A stretch of DNA of 64,000 bases, from positions 560,501 through 624,500 of the forward strand of contig NZ_CP151099.1 in the NCBI RefSeq assembly GCF_038096175.1, written 5' to 3'. Below are positions 8,567-17,410 of this stretch, piece by piece. This stretch comes from Nostoc sp. UHCC 0302 (GTDB lineage Bacteria; Cyanobacteriota; Cyanobacteriia; Cyanobacteriales; Nostocaceae). The notes beneath the pieces were generated by a model. It did not search any database. It saw only the letters and a program-made list of their open reading frames with translations, and was not told the DNA's origin. The position numbers were made by a program, and so were the translations under genes. Each line of letters starts with the position of its first letter. Position 1 is the stretch's first letter.

Positions 8567-9466
8567 TTAACCTTGTTGATTAAGCATATCCATAGCTATT
8601 TTTAAGCTAGATTTCATCCGATTAAATGCCGCTGCCAAACCACCAATTTCGTCATTAGAAGTTTCATCAAAATCAGCGCTCATGTCGCCAGTGCTAACTT
8701 TTTGGGCGATTTTTTCTATATTTTTAATTCGCTGAATTACAGCTTTTTTAATTAAGAAGTTGATTAAGAAAATTACGATGGCAAAGATAGCAATTAAAAG
8801 CCCCATTATCAAAGACCAAGTGCTTTTGGCATTGGCAAATACTTCTTCAGAAGGAACAGATATTATTTGAGCGCCAAGAGGTTCGTTTAGTTTCCAGCCA
8901 AAACCATTTTGTGAACCATAAGTTGCCAACTGACTCTTAGGAGCCTGCTCTGGTGTGGAATGGCATCTGAGACAGCTTTGTTGTGTAATTATAAGTGGCC
9001 GTGCAATGTAAAATACTTGTCCTTCAGGTAAGTTGCGAAAATCAGAAATTTCTTTAGTTTTAGAATCTTTACGAAAGTTTTGTACTAGTTCGGCTTCAAA
9101 ATTATCAGCTTTATCTCGCAAATTAGTTGGATTAAGGAATGCATCTTTATAACGAAAATTTTTATACTCTGGTTTTTTGCGGAAGTTATTAAATACCTCT
9201 ATGGCAGAAAAACTTGGTATTGTCTCAGGGATGAACGTTGAATCGGTTTCTACTCTAGGTGATAGTAAAGGATTAATCCGGTCTTGTGTATAGTTTCTTA
9301 CCGAATTTACCATTTCCATCAGAATCAAGGCTTGAGAAGTCACTTCATTTTGCGCTCTCTGTTGAAGTACCCTCGATAAGGCTGCGCCACTGCCAAAAAT
9401 ACTAATTAAGAAAACTAGTATTAAAAGTAAGTTGAACTTAGTACCTATTTTTAAGTTTTCTAACAT
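8567..9466 (-). CDS. DUF3365 (Tll0287-like) haem-binding membrane sensor with HAMP domain
   Basis: A 299-residue membrane protein. TM1 spans about residues 11-32, an extracytoplasmic domain follows to about 213, TM2 is about 216-239, and a HAMP linker (240-290, with NIEKIAQKVSTGDMSADF and DEIGGLAAAFNRM) ends the protein. The outer domain holds a c-type haem motif CLRCH (165-169) in the setting RPLIITQQSCLRCHSTP, typical of DUF3365/Tll0287-like sensors. There is no kinase or methyl-accepting domain after the HAMP, so it must signal through a separate partner. Candidates are the Ser/Thr kinase converging from the left and the PhnD-like lipoprotein diverging on the right. A redox or gas-sensing role is inferred from the haem motif and known from structural work on the family. 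Confidence 0.88.
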   Translation of the reverse strand: MLENLKIGTKFNLLLILVFLISIFGSGAALSRVLQQRAQNEVTSQALILMEMVNSVRNYTQDRINPLLSPRVETDSTFIPETIPSFSAIEVFNNFRKKPEYKNFRYKDAFLNPTNLRDKADNFEAELVQNFRKDSKTKEISDFRNLPEGQVFYIARPLIITQQSCLRCHSTPEQAPKSQLATYGSQNGFGWKLNEPLGAQIISVPSEEVFANAKSTWSLIMGLLIAIFAIVIFLINFLIKKAVIQRIKNIEKIAQKVSTGDMSADFDETSNDEIGGLAAAFNRMKSSLKIAMDMLNQQG

Positions 9467-9768
9467 ATTGTTGTAGAATACAGCTTTACAAATGAAGCTA
9501 GTATCTGAGATTGTTCAATATAGTTTATACCTGTTCAAAAGCAGCAAATCAACAATTAAATAAAAAATATTAATTTTTGAAGAAAATATGACCAGTTTAA
9601 GCAGCAGTGAAGCACACAGAGGATTTCAAGTTAGTCAAGTACATAAACTAGGTCTCAAATCCAAGTATAAAGACTGTTTGACTTCCCATTTCTGACTTTT
9701 GACTCATGAATTCTACTGTATCTAGATTAGGTGTAATAGCAAAATTATTTTCTTAACCATAATAAGTG
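9467..9768. other. Divergent intergenic region, 302 bp
   Basis: AT-rich spacer between the haem-sensor gene (minus) and the PhnD-like lipoprotein gene (plus); it must hold both promoters. A 35-codon frame starting at 9588 has no ribosome site and is not called. Nothing else stands out. Confidence 0.45.
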
Positions 9769-10611
9769 ATGTTTGTGCGATTTTCACGCCGATTTTTTCT
9801 TTTACAACTGCTAGGTTTAACAGTTACTGGATGTCAATCAACACCGAAGTTTGAGGGCGAGATAACCATTGGTGCAATCAACTATGGTGGAAGCGGAGAG
9901 ATTATTAATCAATATGCTAAATTCAATCGTTACTTGGGTGAAAAAACTAAGGCATATATTCAGCTAGAGCCAGTTTTTAATGAAACTAGGGCGATTGAGC
10001 GTCTTGAGGCTCGTGCTTGGTCACTGGTATTTGCTCCTCCAGGTTTAGCTGCGATCGCGATCGCACGTTACCAATATGTTCCGATTTTTCCTCTATTAGG
10101 TGTAAGTAATTTACGCTCAATCTTGGTTGTTCGTAAAGACAACCCAATTACCGATTTAAAACAGCTACAGGGTCAAACAGTTGCTTTAAGTCAACCAGGT
10201 TCAGCAACAGGATATTATTTGCCCCTTTTTAATCTTTATGGTTTGACATTAAAAGAAGTATTGTTTGCACCCGTACCTAAAACAGTTCTAGAATTGGTGA
10301 CTCAAGGCAAGGCAACCGCTGGTGCTGTTTCCATAGCTGAATTTAATGAGACACCCCAACCCGATTTACGCATACTCTACACAGATCCTCATTATGTTCC
10401 GCCTGGGGTGGTTTTGATTGGCCCTACTATCGAACGCAATCGCCAAGAGTATATTCGCCAAGTCATGAGTGAGTTTCCCTCAGTTTTAGCTGAAGAAATC
10501 GGGTATGTACCTAATGGGCAAGTCCCAGATTACAAATACATGATGACTGTGGTTGAGCGAGTGAAATTGTTTGCTGGCAAGTTACAGAATAAGCCAGCGC
10601 CTTTATTTTAG
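9769..10611 (+). CDS. PhnD-like phosphate/phosphonate-type substrate-binding lipoprotein
   Basis: A 280-residue periplasmic-binding protein. A GTG at 9766 precedes the ATG at 9769; the ATG start is preferred. The N-terminus has two-Arg basic residues (FSRRFF), a hydrophobic core and the lipobox LTVTGC, so it should be a lipoprotein. The mature part is of the PhnD/PtxB type: ITIGAINYGGSGEI, then a Y-LGEKTKA helix, WSLVFAPPGLAAIA, and the cleft-lining GQTVALSQPGSATGYYLP followed by GAVSIAEF. No permease or ATPase gene is adjacent, so it is an orphan binding protein. Orphan PhnD-like domains in cyanobacteria and other bacteria often feed sensory systems rather than transport; divergence from a HAMP sensor supports such a role here, but this is inference. 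Confidence 0.85.
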   Translation: MFVRFSRRFFLLQLLGLTVTGCQSTPKFEGEITIGAINYGGSGEIINQYAKFNRYLGEKTKAYIQLEPVFNETRAIERLEARAWSLVFAPPGLAAIAIARYQYVPIFPLLGVSNLRSILVVRKDNPITDLKQLQGQTVALSQPGSATGYYLPLFNLYGLTLKEVLFAPVPKTVLELVTQGKATAGAVSIAEFNETPQPDLRILYTDPHYVPPGVVLIGPTIERNRQEYIRQVMSEFPSVLAEEIGYVPNGQVPDYKYMMTVVERVKLFAGKLQNKPAPLF

Positions 10612-10709
10612 GAAGCACAGTACCAAAAGCGATCGCCAAGTAAATCGTCGACACTTTGCTAAAAAAATAGTTAAAAACGAATTTAGATTCCTTTTAACAA
10701 CAAAATATC

Positions 10710-12131
10710 ATGGCTGAAGAAAAGACATATCTGGAACTTTCAGAAGCTGATGGCGGCTCACACAAATTCTATGAAGTTGTCATAAAAGATACCCAAGTCA
10801 CCATTCGCTATGGTCGTATCGGTGACTCAGGGCAGACTCAAACTAAAACTTATCCCTCCCCTGATAAAGCTAAAGCAGACGCCACTAAAAAGATTAACGA
10901 AAAGCTGAAAAAAGGTTACGAACACGCCGTTATAGGTGTACGCCAGAAACGTGCTGTTACACGACGCCAAGTCACCAGCACTGTTTCGACAGCAAAACCA
11001 GCGCCAATTCTCTGGAAATTTACCTCCAAATCAGCCGCCTTTGGGATTTTCATTGATGCAAAACGTTGCTGGGTGGGTAACCAAACTGGTCAAGTTTTTG
11101 CTCTTGACCATCAGGGTAAAGTTCTCAATCAGTTTAAACTCCCTGATGGTGTCAAATGTCTAGTTGCCGATGATGTTTGGATTTACGCTGGCTGCGATGA
11201 TGGTAACGTTTATGACTTAACTGGCAAGTTACCACGGATTACTTACAAGATTGATGAAAATGTTGATATCTTCTGGCTAGATATCAAAGATGGCTTACTG
11301 GGAGTATCTGATGCCAACGGTGGTGTAACCACAATAGACCACGATGATGAATCGCAGTGGACTCGTTTGAGCCAAGGTCAAGCTGGTTGGATGGTACGTT
11401 GTGACGAGGTTGGCGTCTATCACGGCCATAGCCAGGGCGTGACTATGTATGATAGCAAAGAAGGTCGGATGCTCTGGCATCAAAAGACTGGCGGTAGCGT
11501 GCTATTTGGTTGGCAGGAAGCATCTGCTGTCTACGCAGGTACAAGCGACCATAAGGTTTACTGTTTTAGTAAAAAGGGTGAGGTTGCCTCAGTCTACAAG
11601 TGCGATGATGCAGTTTACTCTTGTGCAGCAGCACTTGATGGTAAATATGTGTTTGCTGCTGACAATAGTTCTTCAATTTACTGCTTTAATCAGGCAGGAG
11701 AACGCCTCTGGAAGCTTGGTACTGGATGCGGCTCAGCTTTATCCATGCAGTTTTTCGATCATCGCGTTTATATTGTTACTACCGATGGTTCTTTAGCCTG
11801 CATCGATGCTAGTGAAGCTGCTATTACTGCCGCTCAAGCGGGAACAGTTCCCGACGCGACTATTATTAAAGCACCGAAAGGAGAAGGAGCAGCACCCTCG
11901 ACAGTTCTGGAAACCACCACAGATATCAGCCAAGGTGTGATTATTGAGTGCTTTCGCGAGGGCAGTAAATTGCGAGTTCGCGTTGTCTCACCAGGATATG
12001 ACTCCAAATGGAAAGTACAGTTTCCCAAGGATATCCGCCAAGAAGGTCAGCGCTATCTTGTGCAAGAGGTGCGGGAGTCAGCTAGTGGTGGTTTCTACCG
12101 CGCCTATGGTGAAATCAAAAAATTGATTTAG
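10710..12131 (+). CDS. WGR domain plus beta-propeller protein
   Basis: A 473-residue soluble protein with an N-terminal WGR-type domain (about residues 1-80), recognised by KFYEVVIKDTQVTIRYGRIGDSGQ and the following K-T-YPSPDKA helix; the usual WGR tripeptide reads YGR here. Residues about 100-375 form a PQQ-like/WD40-like propeller with repeated strands such as CWVGNQTGQVFALDHQGKV, WIYAGCDDGNVYDL, AVYAGTSDHKVYCFSKKGEV and YVFAADNSSSIYCFNQAGER. A final beta domain of about 85 residues (DISQGVIIECFREGSKLRVRV) ends with GGFYRAYGEIK. In eukaryotic PARPs the WGR domain binds DNA ends and nucleic acids; in bacteria it is often fused to MolR-like or repeat proteins of unknown job. No partner gene is evident. 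Confidence 0.88.
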   Translation: MAEEKTYLELSEADGGSHKFYEVVIKDTQVTIRYGRIGDSGQTQTKTYPSPDKAKADATKKINEKLKKGYEHAVIGVRQKRAVTRRQVTSTVSTAKPAPILWKFTSKSAAFGIFIDAKRCWVGNQTGQVFALDHQGKVLNQFKLPDGVKCLVADDVWIYAGCDDGNVYDLTGKLPRITYKIDENVDIFWLDIKDGLLGVSDANGGVTTIDHDDESQWTRLSQGQAGWMVRCDEVGVYHGHSQGVTMYDSKEGRMLWHQKTGGSVLFGWQEASAVYAGTSDHKVYCFSKKGEVASVYKCDDAVYSCAAALDGKYVFAADNSSSIYCFNQAGERLWKLGTGCGSALSMQFFDHRVYIVTTDGSLACIDASEAAITAAQAGTVPDATIIKAPKGEGAAPSTVLETTTDISQGVIIECFREGSKLRVRVVSPGYDSKWKVQFPKDIRQEGQRYLVQEVRESASGGFYRAYGEIKKLI

Positions 12132-12311
12132 CGCGGTTCTATTAGTAAAGCTCTTTGGCGATTTTTACGTAAGTCCTGATTCAAATCGACAGAACATCAG
12201 ATACTCAAATTAAATTTGCAGGGAAATGGCAGAAGCAGTACCTTATTGGCTAAAAATATTATTAACACTAGTTGATTCGTGAACAAATTTGTTAGTGATT
12301 TTACTTAGCGT

Positions 12312-12361
12312 CTTTGTGCCTTTGTGGTTAAAAAATAAATATTAATTACAAAGACACAAAG
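12312..12361. terminator. Bidirectional terminator-like inverted repeat
   Basis: Arms 12312-12325 and 12348-12361 (14 bp, one mismatch) with an AT-rich loop of 22 bases. It stands between the convergent WGR gene and the SLH/glycosidase gene. The arms contain the CTTTGTG repeat often seen between genes in Nostoc-type genomes. Confidence 0.55.
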
Positions 12362-12373
12362 AAGACTAAATGC

Positions 12374-14437
12374 TCAACTCACGGAAATTACTACACCCGC
12401 ACTCTCATGTGCTAACCTACTTACTGCACATACAACATAGGTTCCTGGTTCCACAGTAGCAAAAGTTGTGCCAGCCGATAAAATTCTCTGAAGTGTCCAA
12501 GTACTACCACTCTGCCGATAAAGAGTCCAAGAACGAACTGGCTGATTATCTCCAGGTTGCCAACTTAGTTTGCGGTTGTTGACTTGTAGTCCAGTGGGCG
12601 GAGGTGGTGGTGTTTCATTCAGCCAAGACAAAGTTGGAGGTAACGCAGGTTTGTTATACAGCAGACTCTGGAATTTATCAGCAATGCCCTGACTATTTTC
12701 TGTCAAAACTCCTAGATTAAAGAAAATATTGCCCAGTGAAAACTGTCCAGCTTGGCTACGACTAATTTTCACCTGTTTTTCAATCTCATCACTCTCCCTA
12801 CTTTTATTACTTGGTTCTGTGAGATTGTTACCAGCATAAATGTGTTTTTGCTTTGTGTTTACTTGTGTCCACCACCTTAGCAACGCAGAATAACTTTGTT
12901 GTGCTTGGTCAGTACGCCAGTACAGTTGGGGGGCTAAATAATCAATCCAACCTTGTTCTAACCACTTTTTGGAATCAGCATACAGCACACTATAAGCATC
13001 TAAGCCAGTAATTCCCGGTGGTTGTCCGGGGCGGTAAATGCCAAAGGGACTAATCCCAAATTTAACGTAGGGCTTTGTGGCTTTAATTCCCTGAGATAGA
13101 CGTAGTACCATTTGATTAACGTTTTCTCGTCGCCAGTCACCCAAGCTGAGGTTACCCCCAGTTTCTTTGTAGGCTGCGTAAGTTTTGCCATCGGGAAAAG
13201 ATTGACCCTCAATAGGATAGGGATAAAAATAGTCATCTAAATGAATACCATCTACGTCATAACGACGTACAACATCAATAATTACGTTGTAAGCCCTATC
13301 CTGAACAATTTTTGCCCCTGGTTCCATCCATAGTTGATTACCCCATTGGTAGACAACTTCGGGATTAGTTACAGCTAGGTGAGGACGGACATTAGGCGAA
13401 CCTTTAATACTGGTCTTGGCGCGGTAGGGGTTAAACCAAGCATGAAGTTCAATATTGTGCTTGTGACATTCAGCGATCGCAAACTCTAATGGATCATAAA
13501 ATGGTTCTGGTGCTTTACCTTGTGTTCCCGTCAGCCAAGCACTCCAAGGTTCTAGTTGAGAGGCATATAAAGCATCACCCTCTGGTCGCACCTGAAAGAT
13601 TAGGGCATTGAAGTTTAGCTTTTGTAATTGATTGATAATCTGAGTGAGTTCAGCTTTTTGTTGGGTAACGGAAAGTCCCGCTTTAGAAGGCCAATCACTA
13701 TTCCACACAGCTGCTACCCATGCCCCCCGAAACTCACGACTATGATTTACTCTCACACTACCCTGTGGTAGGGGTAAAGGTAATGGTATCGGTGTTGGCG
13801 TTGGCGTTGATGTGGGTGTGGGTATTGACGGAACTACAAGGTAAGCAGAACTAATCTTTTGTGCTTCACCCAAATACACTAAAGCTTGATAGATAAAAAC
13901 TGCCACATCGCCACGGGTAGCGGCGAGATTAGGATTGAGTAATTTAATATTTGGGAAACTAGCTACTAATCCAGCAGTAGTAGCAATAGCTACTTGATTT
14001 TTACCATACGCAGGAATCTGAGTAGCATCTTGATAGATTTGTGGCAATGTTGTCAGGAGGTCAGGTTTTATCTTCGTATCAATTTCCAAACCCGCTACCA
14101 AGGAAACTAAAACTTCCACCCTAGTAATACGATTAGCGGGACGGAAGGTTTTATCAGGAAACCCGCTAACAAATCCTCTTTCGTAAGCTGTTTGAATGGC
14201 TGTTGCTGCCCAATAATTCGTCGGTACATCAACAAAGGCAACATACTGCCGCTTCTTGGGAACTTTCGGAAATGCTTTGGCAATGATGGCAGCAAACTCA
14301 GCACGGGTGAGTGAGTGATCAGGGCGATATGTGCCATTAGGCAACCCACTGACAATACTACGTTGGGCTAAGGCGTTAATAAATAAGCTTGCCCAATGGT
14401 TTTGAATATCCGAGAAGGGAGTAGAAATAGATACCAT
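12374..14437 (-). CDS. SLH-domain protein with glycosyl hydrolase-like family 10 (DUF187) domain
   Basis: A 687-residue protein. Three S-layer homology repeats fill residues about 8-58, 67-117 and 134-188 (FSDIQNHWA, FVDVPTNYWAA, then a weaker YQDATQIPAYG). A Pro/Thr linker (about 203-226, alternating TP and PLPLP) leads to the GHL10 domain (about 235-560): REFRGAWVAAVWNSDWP at its start, then FNALIFQVRPEGDALY, IELHAWFNPYRA and VDGIHLDDYFYPYP with the probable acidic catalytic residues. The last about 75 residues look like a fibronectin-type beta domain. SLH repeats normally tie a protein to the cell wall, yet no signal peptide is visible at the predicted start and no better upstream start was found; in cyanobacteria some SLH proteins share this oddity. 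It probably acts on envelope or sheath polysaccharide; substrate unknown. Confidence 0.9.
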   Translation of the reverse strand: MVSISTPFSDIQNHWASLFINALAQRSIVSGLPNGTYRPDHSLTRAEFAAIIAKAFPKVPKKRQYVAFVDVPTNYWAATAIQTAYERGFVSGFPDKTFRPANRITRVEVLVSLVAGLEIDTKIKPDLLTTLPQIYQDATQIPAYGKNQVAIATTAGLVASFPNIKLLNPNLAATRGDVAVFIYQALVYLGEAQKISSAYLVVPSIPTPTSTPTPTPIPLPLPLPQGSVRVNHSREFRGAWVAAVWNSDWPSKAGLSVTQQKAELTQIINQLQKLNFNALIFQVRPEGDALYASQLEPWSAWLTGTQGKAPEPFYDPLEFAIAECHKHNIELHAWFNPYRAKTSIKGSPNVRPHLAVTNPEVVYQWGNQLWMEPGAKIVQDRAYNVIIDVVRRYDVDGIHLDDYFYPYPIEGQSFPDGKTYAAYKETGGNLSLGDWRRENVNQMVLRLSQGIKATKPYVKFGISPFGIYRPGQPPGITGLDAYSVLYADSKKWLEQGWIDYLAPQLYWRTDQAQQSYSALLRWWTQVNTKQKHIYAGNNLTEPSNKSRESDEIEKQVKISRSQAGQFSLGNIFFNLGVLTENSQGIADKFQSLLYNKPALPPTLSWLNETPPPPPTGLQVNNRKLSWQPGDNQPVRSWTLYRQSGSTWTLQRILSAGTTFATVEPGTYVVCAVSRLAHESAGVVISVS

Positions 14438-15117
14438 TGTTGATTGCAGCTAGCTGGCCTTGATTTTGATTTCCTCTGCTAATTTAGCAATACCAGAGCA
14501 GTTGCTGCTGCAATGTTCTTTAAACTTTCACTATTGAAGCTTTGCTGCTTTTATGCGTAGGTCTGTTAACCTCTAATTGTGGTTAATGCCTAAATTACAG
14601 CAGAATTCACGAAGAAAACAGGCTTTATACCTGACTTTGAAGCCTATATTGTGTACTTCATCAACTTGAAATCTGCTGTATTCTGAGTATCTTCTACAAT
14701 CCAGCTAGTAATATTTTAGATTTTAATTATAGTCAATATTGGCTTTGCCAAGGCAAAAAGCGATTCTGCTTTAGGGCATTGCCGAAGGCAATCATGATCA
14801 TATCTGCTACGAGGAGGTAGCGCCTTGCAAAGTAATAATAATCACAAATTTTGTTACTGAAACTCAACAATATCCCAGCGATCGCTACAGCAATGATATA
14901 TGCAGTCGCGCTTCTTTGCTATTCAAATAATAATTTATCCCCTCTACTTTTCAAAAGAAGAGTTAGCCGTGTGCAGAGAGAAGTCTAAGCGCCAGAAGAT
15001 GGCGCTCAGAACTTTGGACAATTACCCCCGTTCACTGAACTGGCATAGTAGGAGCCGAGGAATATTTGAAAATTAAGATGACTTGCTCAACAGCATAACT
15101 TTTAGGGGCATCAAGCT
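14438..15117. other. Intergenic region, 680 bp
   Basis: No gene is visible. The stretch contains several short inverted repeats: GCTTTGCCAAGGCAAAAAGC near 14742-14761, GCATTGCCGAAGGCAAT near 14777-14793, and the longer hairpin repeat listed at 14966-15014. It must hold the promoter of the SLH/glycosidase gene (left end) and the terminator of the beta-helix gene (right end). Confidence 0.5.
14966..15014. repeat. Dispersed hairpin repeat (copy 1)
   Basis: A perfect 7-bp stem (14988-14994 with 15000-15006, loop GAAGA) extends outward through paired AAGTCT/AGAACTT flanks (14981-15014, with one mismatch and a bulge). The leading 26 bases (14966-14991) match 30298-30323, inside the hybrid kinase gene, at 23 of 26 positions. 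There too a hairpin follows, but with a different stem sequence. This marks a family of small hairpin repeats. Confidence 0.65.
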
Positions 15118-17007
15118 TTAAAAAACGAAGTTGTCAGCTTTATTTAGGGTGCCTGTACCTATTGTATTTACCGTTATGAAATTTCTGAAGCTGCCTTCGT
15201 CATTCGGGCCATCGGCATCAATTTGTACCTTAAAATTATTATCACTAGCACCTTGCACAACTTTTACATAGCCATCGGCTATTGCATTCGTACCAGTGTA
15301 ATCTTTCTCGAATAGGTTATCGAGCAACTGAGTTAAGACTATTTTGTCTTGGCCAATATCGAAGTCAGTTATTGTGTCACCCGCATCGCGAATGCTGGTG
15401 TAGACAAATAAGTCGCTACCAGCACCACCTGTGAGTTTATCTGCACCTTGGGAGCCGGTGATGCGATCGTTTTTGGAGCTGCCGGTTAAGGTATCAGCCT
15501 CTGCGGAGCCATTAATTGCGACAACACTGCTCTTCTTGGCAGCATATTCAAACGCTCCAACATCAGGTTCGCTGTCACGAGCAATACTACGCGCATCAAC
15601 TTTTGTTGCCCCTCCAACACCAGCATTAATCGCAGGACTACCTGCTAATAGTGGACGCACTAGTACACCGTCAATGTTTTGTAGCTTGCCTAGTTTCGGA
15701 TCGGCAACTAGAGAGTTAGCAGTTACTTTGACAGCCTTTGTGGTTAACGGCCCCGGATACTCAATGTTACCGCCGCCATCCTTTAACTGGTACGCAACTT
15801 GCTGTCCAGTGTTTGCCGGATCTGAATTGTTAACGATGATTGAATTAGTAAGTGTTGGTTTTTGCTTACCCACAGCCCAAAAGCCTCCAGCACTTTTTTC
15901 GGCGTAGTTATCAGCAATAGTAGAGTTGCGAATGTTGATTTCGGCATCTGCTGGAGGATTCACGGCTATAGCTCCACCAAGCCCTTTGTCGGTAGTTGCT
16001 TTGTTCCCAGATAAGGTAGTGTTTTCGATATTGATCGTCGCATTGTTAGAGGTTGTGTCACCATCTAGCCACAAACCACCACCTTGTCCCTCGGCGACGT
16101 TATTAGCGATCGTCACATTGCGGATTGTCAGATTACCATTGCCTCTTAATCCCCCTCCTTGAGCAATACCTCTGTGGTCGGCGTAGACAGTATTGTCAAT
16201 AATAGTGCTGTTTTCGACAATTGCCTTATCTGGATTGTAGATATAGAGATAAAGCCCTCCGCCTACCCCAGAGCCAGAATTGCCTTCAAACCAGCTATCA
16301 CTAATTCTAATTATGCCGCCCACTGTGCTGTCGTTAACCCGAGGGCCGGAGATATTTGCACCATCTGTGAAAATCGCTCCGCCTCCACCTTTTGCCTTGT
16401 TGTTGAGAAAAATTGAATTTTCAACAATGAGTGAACTTAACGAGACGTACATTGCTCCACCTGCAACACCTTTGTTTTCGGTGAATTTGCTATTCTTAAC
16501 AACTACCGAGCCACCGTTATCAGTTGCGATCGCACCTGCACTAAAGCCATTACCCGTTAAAGTACCGTCGTTCTTCTCAAAGGTGCTATTAAGGACTGTT
16601 AAATCACTTTTAAAGCCTACATGAATTCCTCCACCTTGACCTGCCTCATTCTCATAAAACTTGACATTATCCACAGTTAAATTACTGTTGGAACCAATTC
16701 TAACTCCACCACCTTTGCCTTCGTTTTTGCCATCCCTAATCGTCAAGTTTTTTAGGGTAACATCAATCCACACTGCTGTAGAGAATACTCGGCTGCTGTT
16801 GTTACCACTGAGAGTCAGGTTTGGCGCCCCAGCTCCGTCGATTGTCAAATCTTTTTTGATAATTAATTCACCAGAAGTCAGAGTAATCTTTTTACCTGCT
16901 AGCTTCGATGCAAATGCGATCGTGTCACCTGATTCAGCCTCTACAAGAGCATCGCGCAACGAACCAGCACCATTATCGTTGGTGTTGTTGACGGTAATAA
17001 TAGACAT
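15118..17007 (-). CDS. Parallel beta-helix (choice-of-anchor Q type) protein with RTX-like type I secretion C-terminus
   Basis: A 629-residue secreted protein. From residue 3 it shows the ITVNNTNDNGAGSLRDAL opening of choice-of-anchor Q/CSLREA-like proteins, then about a dozen beta-helix turns with GGG(V/I) and N-STI--N motifs (to about 410), and the closing block PLLAGSPAINAG ... DVGAFEY (about 458-495). Residues about 505-550 carry two RTX-like nonapeptide-type stretches (GSAEADTLTGSSKNDRITGS, then GADKLTGGAGSDLFVY), followed by DTITDFDIGQDKI as in serralysin/haemolysin C-termini, and the tail ends ADNFVF. No Sec signal peptide is present, which agrees with type I (haemolysin-type) export. 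A surface adhesin or polysaccharide-binding role is likely. The three GGG-rich open frames on the opposite strand are shadows. Confidence 0.9.
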   Translation of the reverse strand: MSIITVNNTNDNGAGSLRDALVEAESGDTIAFASKLAGKKITLTSGELIIKKDLTIDGAGAPNLTLSGNNSSRVFSTAVWIDVTLKNLTIRDGKNEGKGGGVRIGSNSNLTVDNVKFYENEAGQGGGIHVGFKSDLTVLNSTFEKNDGTLTGNGFSAGAIATDNGGSVVVKNSKFTENKGVAGGAMYVSLSSLIVENSIFLNNKAKGGGGAIFTDGANISGPRVNDSTVGGIIRISDSWFEGNSGSGVGGGLYLYIYNPDKAIVENSTIIDNTVYADHRGIAQGGGLRGNGNLTIRNVTIANNVAEGQGGGLWLDGDTTSNNATINIENTTLSGNKATTDKGLGGAIAVNPPADAEINIRNSTIADNYAEKSAGGFWAVGKQKPTLTNSIIVNNSDPANTGQQVAYQLKDGGGNIEYPGPLTTKAVKVTANSLVADPKLGKLQNIDGVLVRPLLAGSPAINAGVGGATKVDARSIARDSEPDVGAFEYAAKKSSVVAINGSAEADTLTGSSKNDRITGSQGADKLTGGAGSDLFVYTSIRDAGDTITDFDIGQDKIVLTQLLDNLFEKDYTGTNAIADGYVKVVQGASDNNFKVQIDADGPNDEGSFRNFITVNTIGTGTLNKADNFVF

Positions 17008-17124
17008 TGAAAAATTCCTCTAATTTGTGCTTGCTTAATCGTTTCTTGCTACTAAGACATCGCACAGAAATAACTATCTGTGTGCTAAAGGGGAAGCAAG
17101 ATTCAAACCATATCGAGGCAGAAT

Positions 17125-17365
17125 CTAGTAGTTATAGTCCCCGTGAAAATCAGACTTATTACGGTAGATGTTTGACAGTTCTTTATTAGTGACTTTGTTG
17201 CCCGTCTGATACTTGTTTTCATCTTCTTGAGCTTTAATTGTCAGTCTTTTGTAAGTAGTAGTGTTACCAATTAAATGAATCACTACCTTTCTACCATTCA
17301 TTAGTCTGCTTCTCCAGCTTTCTGTAATCTGATCGAACTTGGCTGCTCTATCAATTGTAGAAATA
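17125..17365 (-). pseudogene. C-terminal remnant of an ISAzo13-type transposase (copy 1)
   Basis: Read on the minus strand, about 80 codons stay in frame to TAG (17125-17127). The product, with ITESWRSRL, VVIHLIGNTTT, ENKYQTGNKVTNKEL and FHGDYNY, aligns end to end with the C-terminus of the second transposase remnant at 19998-20200 (ITQNWRGRP, VVINLIRNTTT, ENRYETGIKVTDQEF, FRSEWNY). The remainder of the transposase is missing. Similarity is clear but diverged, so the two remnants are separate old insertions rather than a recent duplication. Confidence 0.7.
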
Positions 17366-17375
17366 ACAATGGCGA

Positions 17376-17410
17376 AGCCGACGTTAGCTTGTGCTAACGG
17401 CTTTTTATTT
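17376..17410 (+). terminator. Bulged stem-loop followed by a T tract
   Basis: GTTAGC (17383-17388) pairs with GCTAAC (17393-17398) across a TTGT loop; the stem continues with AGCC/GGCT after a 3-base bulge and is followed by CTTTTTATTTT. It looks like a rho-independent terminator on the plus strand but no plus-strand gene precedes it; it may be left over from the transposase remnant's element. Confidence 0.45.

Noticed and set aside
9588-9695. 35-codon frame in the spacer before the PhnD-like gene
   Set aside because: No ribosome site or domain; likely chance.
15431-16624. Several open frames on the plus strand opposite the beta-helix gene
   Set aside because: They mirror the regular Gly/Asn codon repeats of the gene on the other strand, have no ribosome sites and no recognisable domains.
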